Part shown: positions 46,501 to 56,119 of the stretch, piece by piece
Layout of the letters: each line of letters starts with the position of its first letter
Position numbering within the stretch: the stretch's first letter is position 1
NCBI RefSeq assembly: GCF_000143415.4
Contig: NW_003314317.1
Coordinates: 248,001 to 312,000 of the forward strand
Source: Selaginella moellendorffii
Lineage: Eukaryota; Streptophyta; Lycopodiopsida; Selaginellales; Selaginellaceae
DNA: 64,000 bases
Direction of reading: 5' to 3'
Made by a program: the position numbers and the translations under genes
The notes under the pieces: model-generated
Database searches by the model: none
What the model was told of the DNA's origin: nothing
The model's input: the letters and a program-made list of their open reading frames with translations, nothing else

Positions 46501-47653
46501 AGACCAAGTACCTCTTGGCAACTCTGTTAAAGTGCCAAGGTGAGATCACTAGGTGATCTTATGGCCAAATAAGGACAAAGTCCTTGGTTGGTTAAGGGAT
46601 AAAGTTCCAAGTTCAAAATGTTGATTAGAACTATTGATGATGGTGTGGCTTGGTCGAGGTGACCAAGTGAGAAGGACACTTTAGGGAAATGAGATATGTC
46701 CATGCAATGACATAGTGAGTCCGAGGAAAGTAGTCTCTATGAGAGACCCATGGGAGGGTCATAGAGTTGGGCCGTGGATAGAGCTCACAGCAGAAAATGC
46801 TAAAGAGACGTACTAGGGGTGAACACCCTCCGGACTTGGCAAAGGAGAGTCTTTGCTATGGAACCGAAAGGATACCTCAAAAATGGAGGTAGCGATCCTA
46901 TGTTGCTGGGTGCAATAATCAAGGATAGGAGCAAAAGACTGTGGCTAAGTAAAGAGCCATGGGAATCATGGGAAAGAATCCAAATGGCAAAGTTAGGCCA
47001 AGAACACTAAAGTGTTGGGTGCTAACGGATTGTCGGAAAGGCAAGGTGTTCCCAAGGATGGATTCCCAATTGCTCCGATTTGGCGAAAGCAGAAGCTCCA
47101 AGGGTGGGAGCGGTAAGGTAGCCAAATGATAGGGCCATGGACAGCCCTAGCACCAAAATATGATAACTGGAACTCAGTGCCCAAAGGTGGCATGAAATCG
47201 AACAAAGGATGATGGTGCCCTCAAGTGGAGAACTTTCTAGGATGAGGAAGTGGAGTTGCACAATATGTGCAATGCAAGGTGTCGGAGACACCTAGGAAAT
47301 TGACTTCGAGAAGTCAGAATTAAAAGTTCCAAGGTGCATGGATTATGTCGAGGGAAAGTGAGACCACTTGAGAACGAGTAGTGGGATCGAGTTAGAGAAG
47401 GTGTCTTTAACAGGTTTAGTGAGAACTAAACCAATAAAAGGAGAGAACCACCACAAGTGGTCAAATGACCCTCTAAGTTGGAGAGGCTATGCTCCTTACA
47501 GGACGGACAAGGCATGGTGAGCCTTTGGTATCAAACCAAAGACAAATATTGGCTAGGTGCCAAGGATGGAAATGGTAACACGTGTGGGTGTTACTTTATG
47601 AAAGGGTTTACCGTTCGATGAGGACATCGAACTTTGTCTATGGGTGGTGGAGT
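43588..47653 (+). other. Internal region of the LARD, no coding capacity recognised
   Basis: It contains many short open frames but no retroelement motif. From 46075 to 46490 it carries sequence related to the chromoviral 3' untranslated region, with two GGGTTCGAGTCCC hairpins. The GTGGTGA...GGGACACC...CACACCGCCAAG...GGATGCC module occurs twice (about 46190-46295 and 46375-46470). Confidence 0.75.
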
Positions 47654-49493
47654 TGTGAGACACAAAATCCCTAGGCCCCAAAGTGGAGCCGGAAGGGTGC
47701 CATGTGGTGGTGGCCGAAGCGAAAACCAAACGAGCGTAACACGTTTGGACTAAAAGCTCCGACTCGAAAGGTTGAGAGCGGGAGTGGAACTCCCAACAAA
47801 GTGTTCGAGGAACGAGCACGAAGCGAGCAATAAGCGAGGCTCCAAAAAGGGACCCAAAAGGACCAACACATGACACGTGGAAGTGTCCGAGATGGACCCA
47901 AGATGGACCCGAGATGGAGTCCGAGATGGAGTCCGAGATAGAGTCCGAGATGGAGTCCGAGGTGGAGTCCGAGATGGACCCGAGATGGAGTCCGAGATGG
48001 AGTCCGAGGTGGAGTCCGAGATGGACCCGAGGTGGAGTCCGAGATGGACCCGAGATGGAGTCCGAGATGGAGTCCGAGATGGACCCGAGGTGGAGTCCGA
48101 GATGGACCCGAGATGGAGTCCGAGATGGAGTTCGAGGTGGAGTCCGAGATGGACCCGAGATGGACCCGAGATGGAGTCCGAGGTGGAGTCCGAGATGGAC
48201 CCGAGGTGGAGTCCGAGATGGACCCGAGATGGAGTCCGAGATGGACCCGAGGTGGAGTCCGAGATGGACCCGAGATGGAGTCCGAGATGGACCCGAGATG
48301 GAGTCCGAGATGGAGTCCGAGATGGACCCGAGATGGAGTCCGAAGTCGGGACCGAGACCGGGACCGAGACCGGGACCGAGACCGAGACCGAGACCGAGAT
48401 CGGGACCGAGACCGAGACCAAGGCCGAGGCCGAGAGCGAGCCCGAGCCCGAGTCCGAGTCCGATTCCGAATCCGAGTCCGAGTCCGAGTCCGAGTCCAAG
48501 TCCGAGTCCGAGTCTAAGAGGGTGAAAGCCCAAAGCGTTCGTCTCCCAGACCCTGGGGGGTTTGGTGAGCTCCAAAAGTATAGTACGGGGAGGACTGCAG
48601 TGGAGCCAGTTTGGCCCAGGAAGGCCGGACCCAGTGTTGGGTGATGAGCTGCCCACTGGGAAGTCCAAAACTAGAGTGAACACGGACCGACAAGCGGGGT
48701 AGCTTGGTGAAGTGTTCAAGAGCCGGCTCTAGTTCCCCTGGGAGATCGACTAGCCGATGTTCCCAGTCCAAGTGTGGGTGGCACTACCTACTTGGATACC
48801 TGGTGTGGCTCAACGGAACCCGCTCTAAGCCCATGGCTAGAGCACCCAAGGGCAAAAGGCGAGGAGAGTACCCAGGTGGCTTGCGTAAGGCCACGGTGTT
48901 CCAAAATGTTGTCCCAAAGGCCCAGACTGTGGAAAGGAAGAGGAGCAGTCCTCTGGGGTAGTGACCAAGGACACAGTCGTGTGGTGAGGAAGTCCTAGAG
49001 GACCGTGGGACTTAATGGTCGGGCCTGTGGGTCTCGATCCAGTGGCAGTGTTGGCAAACACGGCCAGGGGCAGAAAGGGACTTAGTGGGGACTGACAGAG
49101 GGATATTGGGGAAGGCTATTCCCCTTGTCGGTGGGCATCCTAAGGATGCTAAGGAGTGGATCCGAAATGACCACTCACGGATGGTTTGCCTAGTCTTGGA
49201 GAGCCAAGACTGTGATGCAAGTGGTAATGGACTACCAGTGTGGCAAAGGTGATTGGGCATGGCCTTAGCGTAACGGGCTGCCATGTCGGTGGTACCTTTG
49301 AGTGTCGGTCATGGGATCGGACACGTGGAGCACTTGGACCAAGTGCAAATGTTGAGTGGCATGGATGCCATTCTCGGGGCTAGCAAGTCCCAAGTCCTGG
49401 ATTGAACTTATGGAGGTTGTGAATGAGACTCCTCCAAGTGGTCGGAGGTGTGGTTAAGTGACTAAAGTAGAATGGAAAATTTAGTCGCTTACA
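47654..49493 (+). repeat. 3' LTR of the LARD (1840 bp)
   Basis: It is near-identical to 41969-43587 outside the minisatellite (about 47885-48520). That array is about 240 bp longer and includes GGGACCGAGACC-type units missing from the 5' LTR. Confidence 0.93.
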
Positions 49494-50557
49494 GTACTCT
49501 CCCCGCCTTTCGCCTTTAGGTGCTTTATCCATGGGCTTAGAGCGAGGTTCCGTTGAGCAACGACAGGTATCCAAGTAGGTAGTGCCACCCACTCTTGGAC
49601 TGGGAACATCGGCCAGTCGATCTCCCGGGGGAAACTAGAGCCGGCTCTTGAACACTTCACCAAGCTACCCCGCTTGTCGGTCCGTGTTCACTCTAGTCTT
49701 GGACTTCCCAGTGGGCAGCTCATCACCCAACACTAGGTCCGGCCTTCCTGGGCCAAACTGGCCTTTCCTGGCCAAACTGGCTCCACTGCAGTCCTCCCCC
49801 TACTATACTTTTGGAGCTCACCAAACCCCCCAGGGTCTGGGAGACGAACGCTTTGGGCTTTCACCCTCTCAGACTCGAACTCGAACTCGGACTCGGACTC
49901 GGACTCGGACTCGAACTCGAACTCGGACTCGGACTCGGACTCGGACTCGGGCTCGGTCTCGGTCTCGGTTTCGGCCTCGGCCTCGGTCTCGGTCTCGGTC
50001 CCGGTCTCAGTCTCGGTCCCGATCTCGGTCTCGGTCTCGGTCCCGATCTCGGTCTCGGTCTCGGTCCCGGTCTCGGTCCTAGTCTCGGTCCCGGTCTCGG
50101 TCTCGACTTCGGACTCCATCTCGGGTCCATCTCGGACTCCATCTTGGACTCCATCTCGGGTCCATCTCGGACTCCATTTCGGGTCCATCTCGGACTCCAT
50201 CTCGGGTCCATCTCGGACTCCATCTCGGACTCCATTTTGGGTCCATCTCGGGTCCACCTCGGACTCCATCTCGGGTCCATCTTGGGTCCATCTCGGACTC
50301 CATCTCGGGTCCATCTCGGACTCTTCCACGTGTCATGTGTTGGTCCTTTTGGGTCCCTTTTTGGAGCCTTGCTTTTTGCTCGCTTTGTGCTCGTTCCTCG
50401 AGCACTTCGTTGGGAGTTCCACTCCCGCTCTTGACTTTTCAAGTCGGAGCTTTTGGTCCAAGCGTGTTACGCTCGTTTGGCTCTCGCTTCGGCCACTACC
50501 ACGTGGCGCCCTTCCGGCTCCACTTTGGGGCCTAGGGATTTTGTGTCTCACACATTC

Positions 50558-52573
50558 CTCGGACTGCATGCACGCGAAATCCAAAAGAAAGATCATGATT
50601 GGGATATCATTTAATACCCTCGCTATATTTATACCATGCATGATTGGATATTCCAAAGCATCTTGTATTTCCAAAAATGCCAGATGTTCAGCTAAATAAA
50701 GAATGGTATACAAAAAATCCCAAAAAAATGCACCAAAAAATGCTCAGTGTCATCTAGCGTTATCTCTTGAATGGCGTGGGGCCGCATGCCATTTTCAGAG
50801 GCACATAGGAGTATATTCCTAGAATATTCTGATACGTGCGATATTTTTTTGAGTTTTCTAGAGATCCAACCGTTAGATCGCAACTAGATTTTACAGAATG
50901 GTATACATTGTCTTTCTTGATGACCTTGCAAAGAAGCATCTCGATCAGACACCACATGAGACCACACGAGCCTTACAGTGTTTCAGGGGCATTTGCCATA
51001 GATCCGACCGTTATTTTGCTCCAAGATTTTACAGTTTAGTGTGCATTGACCTTTCCATCGACACTGCAAAGGGACATCACAATCAGATGCGGGATCACAA
51101 GAAACTAACTTCACTAACTCTGGTTTCACCAAGATCTACGTAAGGAGTTATGAAATGAAAGGACCCTCTCTATTGAAATGTGTTTATGGTCCTAGGGGCA
51201 TTGTGACATATCAAAGGATTTTGCATCAAGTTCTGTATTTGCATGTTTATCAAGCTACTGAATTGCTAAACCCTAAACCCTAAACCCTAAACATGTGGCA
51301 AATGCTACATGAAGAAAGATGCCCTTTCTGGGCAAATGCTGTAAGAGGCAGATGCTGAGCAGATGTATCTCAGGCTAGCGAAGGGGACAAACGAAAGCTA
51401 GCTATAAACATGACGGGATGCAAATAGATTACTAGGCTGGTCCTGCGAAAATCAAAAACCATAATTGAAAACATTGAAAATGCAAAAAGAAAGGTTTATA
51501 ATATTTTTGAATTTTAAGCAACCAAAGGAATGTAAGTAGGGCATGTGTTTGTAAGTTTAAAAATGCCTCAACCACTTAAATTCCCAAGTAAATAAAGCTG
51601 TTTCTATTTTTGGTACAGGTAAACTTTATAGCATGTGGGCTCATGCAATTTTGAACCCAAAAATGCACCAAAAAATGCTCGACTAGCATTATTCTTTAAA
51701 TGGCGTGTGGCCTTATATTGCCATAAATGGACATACACACACAGCATAATTATTCCTTTACACGGCGAATAATCTTGGCGCAGATCGTTGACATGGCATG
51801 GCAAAGTTTGAATCACTGAAATGGCACAGCTGGATCGAGGCAAGGACATGATGTGACAAAGTTCAACCTCCGACAGCAAAGTCTAGAAGCTACTCAGTTT
51901 GAAATTTGTCAGAGGAATCATAAAATCTGGTTTGTCAGAGGATTTGATGTGACGTTCAAGCGTGTGTTATTTTTGAATTCTCGAACTCATTCCTAGGTCT
52001 ATCATTTTTGTGCGCCGTGTTCTTGGTTCCGCTGAGCACAGTGAGCGCTGCTTGTGTAAGTGGCGTTGTGAGCTGTGGTTCATGCGTCTATAAGCGGTTG
52101 CGGCATTGCGAGCGGCAGTTTATGCGAGTGGCAGTTTGTGCGAGCGGTGCTATGAGCAGTTGCGGTGTTGCGAGCGGCGCTACGAGTAGTTGCGGTGTTG
52201 CGAGCGGCACTGTCTTTGGTGTGGCTACCGCTTCCTCTTGATATTCGGCACTTGTGCTTCCTGGTATGTTCACCATGGAATGGCTTAGGACCACATTTAG
52301 AAATGGCATGAGGCCACATGCCATCTTAGGCCCTTGCAATTTCATGGTTAGCGTATTGTCATGTATGTTTTTACTTGCCTGCAGCTGTGTGTATATCAAG
52401 ATGGCATGAGGGCTCATGCCAATTTTGTGAATGCGAAATTTCACGTGGGTGTCAATAGCATGTTTGAATAATGGCATGTGGCCTCATGCTATTGAGGTTG
52501 TTTGGTATGTTATGATTTAGGCCATTCTCCAATCATTTTTTGTATGGTCTTAACTTCTTTTCTACACTTTCAG
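50558..52573. other. Right half of the transposon's central region
   Basis: It contains palindromes at 50771-50792, 51700-51724, 52303-52324, 52401-52422 and 52471-52492 and decayed ones near 50955 and 51629. A related block of about 65 bp recurs (50728-50792 and 51662-51724). A GCGAGCGG-type minisatellite lies at about 52080-52215. The stretch ends in CTTTCAG, a likely acceptor before the transposase ATG. No exon could be assigned. Confidence 0.55.
51266..51292. repeat. Short telomere-like repeat (CCCTAAA)n
   Basis: Three and a half plant telomere units lie inside the transposon's central region. This may be a telo-box promoter motif or filler from break repair. Confidence 0.8.
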
Positions 52574-52574
52574 A

Positions 52575-54458
52575 ATGGCCTTCAGGGTTGGGGAAAAGGT
52601 TTACATTTTGAATGGTGGGAAGAGAGTTGCAAAAGGGACCCTTGTGTCTATGGATCGGAACTTTGTTATACACTGTCAAAGGCTTGGGGAAGGCAATGCT
52701 GCTGTATCAGTAAAGACTGTCTTCGACCACAACATCGAGCAGAGAAGCTGCAGGACTGCATATTATCATAACAGGATTCTCTCCATGGAGAGACCTGACT
52801 CTTACCTCTGCATCATCCACGAAAAAATGGACCAGAAAAAGACGTGCTTACCTCGACTCAATCCTGCCCCCAAGGCAATCTCTTCATCCATGCAGCTACC
52901 TGTGTCTCTGTTTGGCATAATCGCTCATGGGCATGGTGCCCAGAACTATGGGAACTTCTTTATACCTCTATGGGGTGGCGGGGGTGCAAACATGATGATT
53001 GCGTCCCTAACAAAACACTTAAGGTCTCTGCAAAGTGTGCAGACTGAGCTGAACGGCCAACCCTTGCATATGGCCCTTGTCGATCGAACCCCATACAGGG
53101 TTCAGCTAGAGGAGGAGCAAAGGCTTGCAGTATTGCGTGGGGCCCCATGCCATCCCAGTGAATATGTTGGCCGTCAGATTGTAGGGTTATCACGTGAGGC
53201 CTCATGCCATTCCGACGAGGCTGGTCGCCCGGTGAATGCACAGCCTCATCCAAAAGAAGAAGAATCTCAAGGAAGTTCTTGCGGCCGATGTGGCCTTCCA
53301 CCCCATCTTCTGCTCCAAACAGACAATGTTGGCAGTGAGAACAAAAACATGTACGTCTTCGCGTACTTGGTGATGCTTGTTGCCAAAGGCATATTTGAAA
53401 CGGTTACACTTGGCTTTCTCATGGTTGGGCACACTCATGAAGACGTCGATGCCATGTTCAGTCACCTGGCAGAGTCCCTCCGGCGATCCAATGTCCTCAC
53501 CCTCCCACAACTCTACGATGAATTCCAAAATTGCATCAAAGGCACTGTTGAAGCTGCACTTGTGACAGAGGTTCCAGACTTTAAGGGGTTTGTAAGAGGC
53601 TACATCAGGGACGGATCCGAAACGCTGATTGGCCACTCCAAGCTTCTTCAGTTTCATTTCAGCATGCATGACGGTGCTCCAGTGATGAGGTACAAGATGA
53701 GAGAATGGGACACAGTGTGGCTGCCAGTGGACGGCATTGAACTCTTCAAGAGAGATCCCATAACTGGGGAACCTATGATTCCTCAGGGTTCCCCACGGCC
53801 GATGCACCCGGATGGACTCAAAGACCAGGAAAGTATAGTGGCCGGGATTAGACAGCATATTGCCTTCTGGAAGAGGGGGTTGGTGTTTGGTGGAGAATCC
53901 TATTTTAAGAGGTGCAAGCCTTTGCTCGAATACTGGGAGAAGATTATATCTGCTATCCAAAATGGGCCAGTTGTATATGAAGAATTGGAAGAGTCCTTTT
54001 GGCCAGAACCCAGAGCACCAGATAGTAGCGGAACAATGTCCTCTGGAAATGCAGTGACAGATAACGATGTTGAGGATCACTATTGTGGGCCGAGGAACAA
54101 GAAGCCGGATTTAGCATTCAATCCAGTACAGGTCTGCAAAGGAATGGTCGTGCTTGTCAGACCCAGTAATAAAAAACAAATGATATGGGTGGGGTGCTGC
54201 ATCACTGATGTAGAGGAGGACGCGGAAACTAACTCCTTCAATGTAACTGTGGAGTGGTTCAAGCCAAGTTCCGGATATACGAAGGATTGCCTAGAAAAGA
54301 GATGGGTGCTGAATCCAAAGGATCCCAGCATGAGCATATCGGTGGATAATGTTGTGCATGGTTGGATGCGGAAGCAGAGTGCCACCATCACCTTGCCAGA
54401 CCATGCAAGAGATGCAGCAAGAGCATTCATAACCCAGGTTCAAGGTGAGATTCATTAA
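52575..54458 (+). CDS. DUF7869/Sola-like transposase
   Basis: This is an intact frame of 627 codons. Its core resembles RNase-H-fold transposases of the DUF7869/Sola type: H-E-K-M-D-Q-K-K-T (D86), LFGIIAHGHG, LQTDNVGSENKN (D250), then a helix and FLMVGHTHEDVDAMF (D290/D292). D86, D250 and one aspartate of H-E-D-V-D are the likely metal ligands. Such enzymes cut and join transposon ends. Residues 185-235, between the first two acids, are poorly conserved-looking and encode two palindromes. The ATG lies directly after a CTTTCAG acceptor, so an upstream exon is possible. A GT-AG intron at 54446-54496 would replace the last codons by an acidic tail ending at 54531. The family assignment is from memory of the motif. 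Confidence 0.8.
   Translation: MAFRVGEKVYILNGGKRVAKGTLVSMDRNFVIHCQRLGEGNAAVSVKTVFDHNIEQRSCRTAYYHNRILSMERPDSYLCIIHEKMDQKKTCLPRLNPAPKAISSSMQLPVSLFGIIAHGHGAQNYGNFFIPLWGGGGANMMIASLTKHLRSLQSVQTELNGQPLHMALVDRTPYRVQLEEEQRLAVLRGAPCHPSEYVGRQIVGLSREASCHSDEAGRPVNAQPHPKEEESQGSSCGRCGLPPHLLLQTDNVGSENKNMYVFAYLVMLVAKGIFETVTLGFLMVGHTHEDVDAMFSHLAESLRRSNVLTLPQLYDEFQNCIKGTVEAALVTEVPDFKGFVRGYIRDGSETLIGHSKLLQFHFSMHDGAPVMRYKMREWDTVWLPVDGIELFKRDPITGEPMIPQGSPRPMHPDGLKDQESIVAGIRQHIAFWKRGLVFGGESYFKRCKPLLEYWEKIISAIQNGPVVYEELEESFWPEPRAPDSSGTMSSGNAVTDNDVEDHYCGPRNKKPDLAFNPVQVCKGMVVLVRPSNKKQMIWVGCCITDVEEDAETNSFNVTVEWFKPSSGYTKDCLEKRWVLNPKDPSMSISVDNVVHGWMRKQSATITLPDHARDAARAFITQVQGEIH
53132..53210. repeat. Two palindromes inside the transposase coding region
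   Basis: Copies at 53132-53153 and 53189-53210 are translated as L-R-G-A-P-C-H-P and S-R-E-A-S-C-H-S. This is a different frame from the copies in the phosphatase-like gene. Confidence 0.85.
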
Positions 54459-54531
54459 TATTCCTTTACTAAGTTTCTAATGTATTTTATTTCAAGGTGA
54501 ACAATCCGAATCTGAATCAGAGGAGGCGTGA

Positions 54532-56050
54532 TGGCATGTGGCCTTACGCCATTCCTAGGTGAGATGATACAAATAACAAGTATAAATTCTTAGTTGTTCT
54601 AGCAAATCTTACTTAAAGTTCAAGGTGAACAAGCCGAATATGAATTCATCGGATTGTTATAACAAATTGCGAGGTGATGGCATGAGGCGATACGCCATTT
54701 GAGTGTGGTAGCCATTCCTATATGAGGTGAGTGAAATATTTATTAGAAATACCTCATTCAATTGTGCACTTCTAAGTCTTGGTCCACTCAGTACTGTTTG
54801 CATGTTTCTATTTTAATTCTTTCTCTAAAATGTTATTTAGCATGTGGCTTCATGCCATTGCTCTCCACAATCATGCATTGAATTTTTCTATCCTTGCATA
54901 ATACTTCTCCATATATATAGCATATGCGCACATGTGATATGGTTCATTAGGCCTGATATAGTGTGTGAGGTAAAACAAAGATGATGTGACATATGCATTT
55001 ACCAATCACACGTGCATAAATCTAATAATATGGCGTGTGGCCCATATTAATTATTGTGGGCTTACGTGCTTTATGTACCTCATTCCCTTGTAGCGTGTGT
55101 GTTGGTTTCCTTTTATAACACAACGAACTCCATATTTTAGGGTGAAGAGAGTTCTCATGGCAAGCACAAAATCTGTAAGTGAGGCAGAAAAGAAGACGGA
55201 GAAGGAGATAGGTGAAGATGTAGAATATATAAGTCTTCCAAACTCCCCGTACTATACTCCAGGTGATCATTTTTCTGAACAAACGGCAACATTAACAACT
55301 ATCGAGAACGCCCCAGTAACGTCAGAGACAACAATCCAAAGCAAAACAACTGACCCGGAGAGGGATGATAGTACCGCTGAGAGTACCAAAAAGAAGGTGT
55401 TCACTAGCGCTTAGGCTTATAATGGCGTGTGCCCTCATGCCATTTACTTGATCACCAAATACCTTTTTCCCTTTGCACTAGTATATCTTAATACCGGTCT
55501 GAGAAATAGAATGGCATGTGCCCTCAGCCCTTTTACTAAATCACCTTTGAAAGAAATGCAAGCCTCTATGTCATAAAAAAAAGGTACTAGAGAAATTCCT
55601 TAATAATATGAATGTTATTTAGTTTCATAAAAATACACTAAGGGTCAAATGAGTTAAATGACTTCTCCAGACTAGCAATGCCTCTTGCTACACCTTCACA
55701 ATTAGATTCGTTAGAAAAAAATAACATTGAATAATATCTAAATGTTCTCACCATTAAGTTATATGTCTGGCTAATAGGAATGACGTTCATCTTGGAAAGC
55801 TCACCACACGCTCAATGAACAAACAAATAGTGTGTGCGCGCATGCCATCGCTCTTCTTTAGCTTCAGATTTGACTTGTTCACCTTGACAATGAGATTTAT
55901 TATACAACCAGATGGACTCAGTCTGGACACAAAGTTACCGCGCTAGTCACCATGCCCCAGATATGTCTAGCCCCTGGACAAAAAACATATAATTTCACGT
56001 CATTTTCAAATACTTGAAAATTTGTACCTAGTCCCATTTTACTGAATAAA
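54532..56050. other. Right subterminal region of the transposon
   Basis: Palindromes occur at 54531-54552, 54677-54698, 54837-54858 and 55422-55443, with decayed ones at about 55029, 55511 and 55828. An open stretch at about 55142-55414 (VLMASTKSVSEAEKKTEKE..., acidic and threonine-rich) follows an ATATTTTAG acceptor-like site. It could be a last exon of the transposase gene. Repeated CAAGGTGAACAA blocks lie at 54493 and 54620. Confidence 0.45.
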
Positions 56051-56074
56051 TCCCACTTTAACGAAATAGAGCTT
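56051..56074 (-). repeat. Right terminal inverted repeat of the DNA transposon
   Basis: This 24-bp repeat is the inverse of 36455-36478 with two mismatches. Confidence 0.93.
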
Positions 56075-56119
56075 AGACGTTCGATGTGGGCATCAAACTT
56101 CTTCTATGGGTGGTGGAGT

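Larger units (their letters stand above)
41969..49493 (+). mobile_element. Non-coding LTR retroelement (LARD type), TSD GTACT
   Basis: Two LTRs (41969-43587 and 47654-49493) flank 4.07 kb of internal sequence, and GTACT lies on both sides (41964-41968 and 49494-49498). The primer site TGGTATCGGAGC is at 43591-43602 and a purine tract GGGTGGTGGAGT at 47642-47653. No gag or pol reading was found inside. The 3' internal part resembles the chromovirus 3' untranslated region, so enzymes of that family may move it (inference). Confidence 0.92.
41343..50552 (-). repeat. Solo LTR (reverse), TSD CATTC, split by a LARD
   Basis: The LTR consists of 41343-41968 and 49494-50552. On the minus strand it starts TGTGAGACACAAAATCCC at 50552 and ends AAATTTAGTCGCTCACA at 41343. 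CATTC flanks both ends (41338-41342 and 50553-50557). It belongs to the TGTGAGACA family. Its minisatellite lies at about 49870-50335. The gap between its halves is exactly the LARD plus a duplicated GTACT. Confidence 0.93.
36455..56074. mobile_element. DNA transposon, Sola/DUF7869-like, 4-bp TSD AGAC
   Basis: The ends are inverted copies of each other. The left begins AAGTTCTATTTCGTTG and the right end read inward begins AAGCTCTATTTCGTTA; 22 of 24 bases match. AGAC flanks both (36451-36454 and 56075-56078). Copy 1 of the chromovirus shows the empty site at 858-880, so the insertion is certain. Without the nested 41343-50557 block it is about 10.4 kb. It holds two divergent genes and about two dozen 22-bp palindromes. 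Superfamily placement rests on the transposase motif and the 4-bp TSD. Confidence 0.92.

Noticed and set aside
47553-48719. 388-codon minus-strand frame
   Set aside because: It covers the LTR minisatellite and flanking LTR, is low-complexity and has no homologue in the other LTR at the same length.
49648-50442. 140-200 codon frames of R/T, L/G and E/T repeats
   Set aside because: They are the minisatellite of the reverse solo LTR read in different frames.
52000-52477. C/V/S-G-rich frames around GCGAGCGG repeats
   Set aside because: They are explained by a short tandem repeat in the transposon's central region.
36841-55849. CRISPR-like array of the 22-bp palindromes
   Set aside because: Spacing is irregular, from tens to thousands of bases, copies vary and the setting is a eukaryotic transposon.
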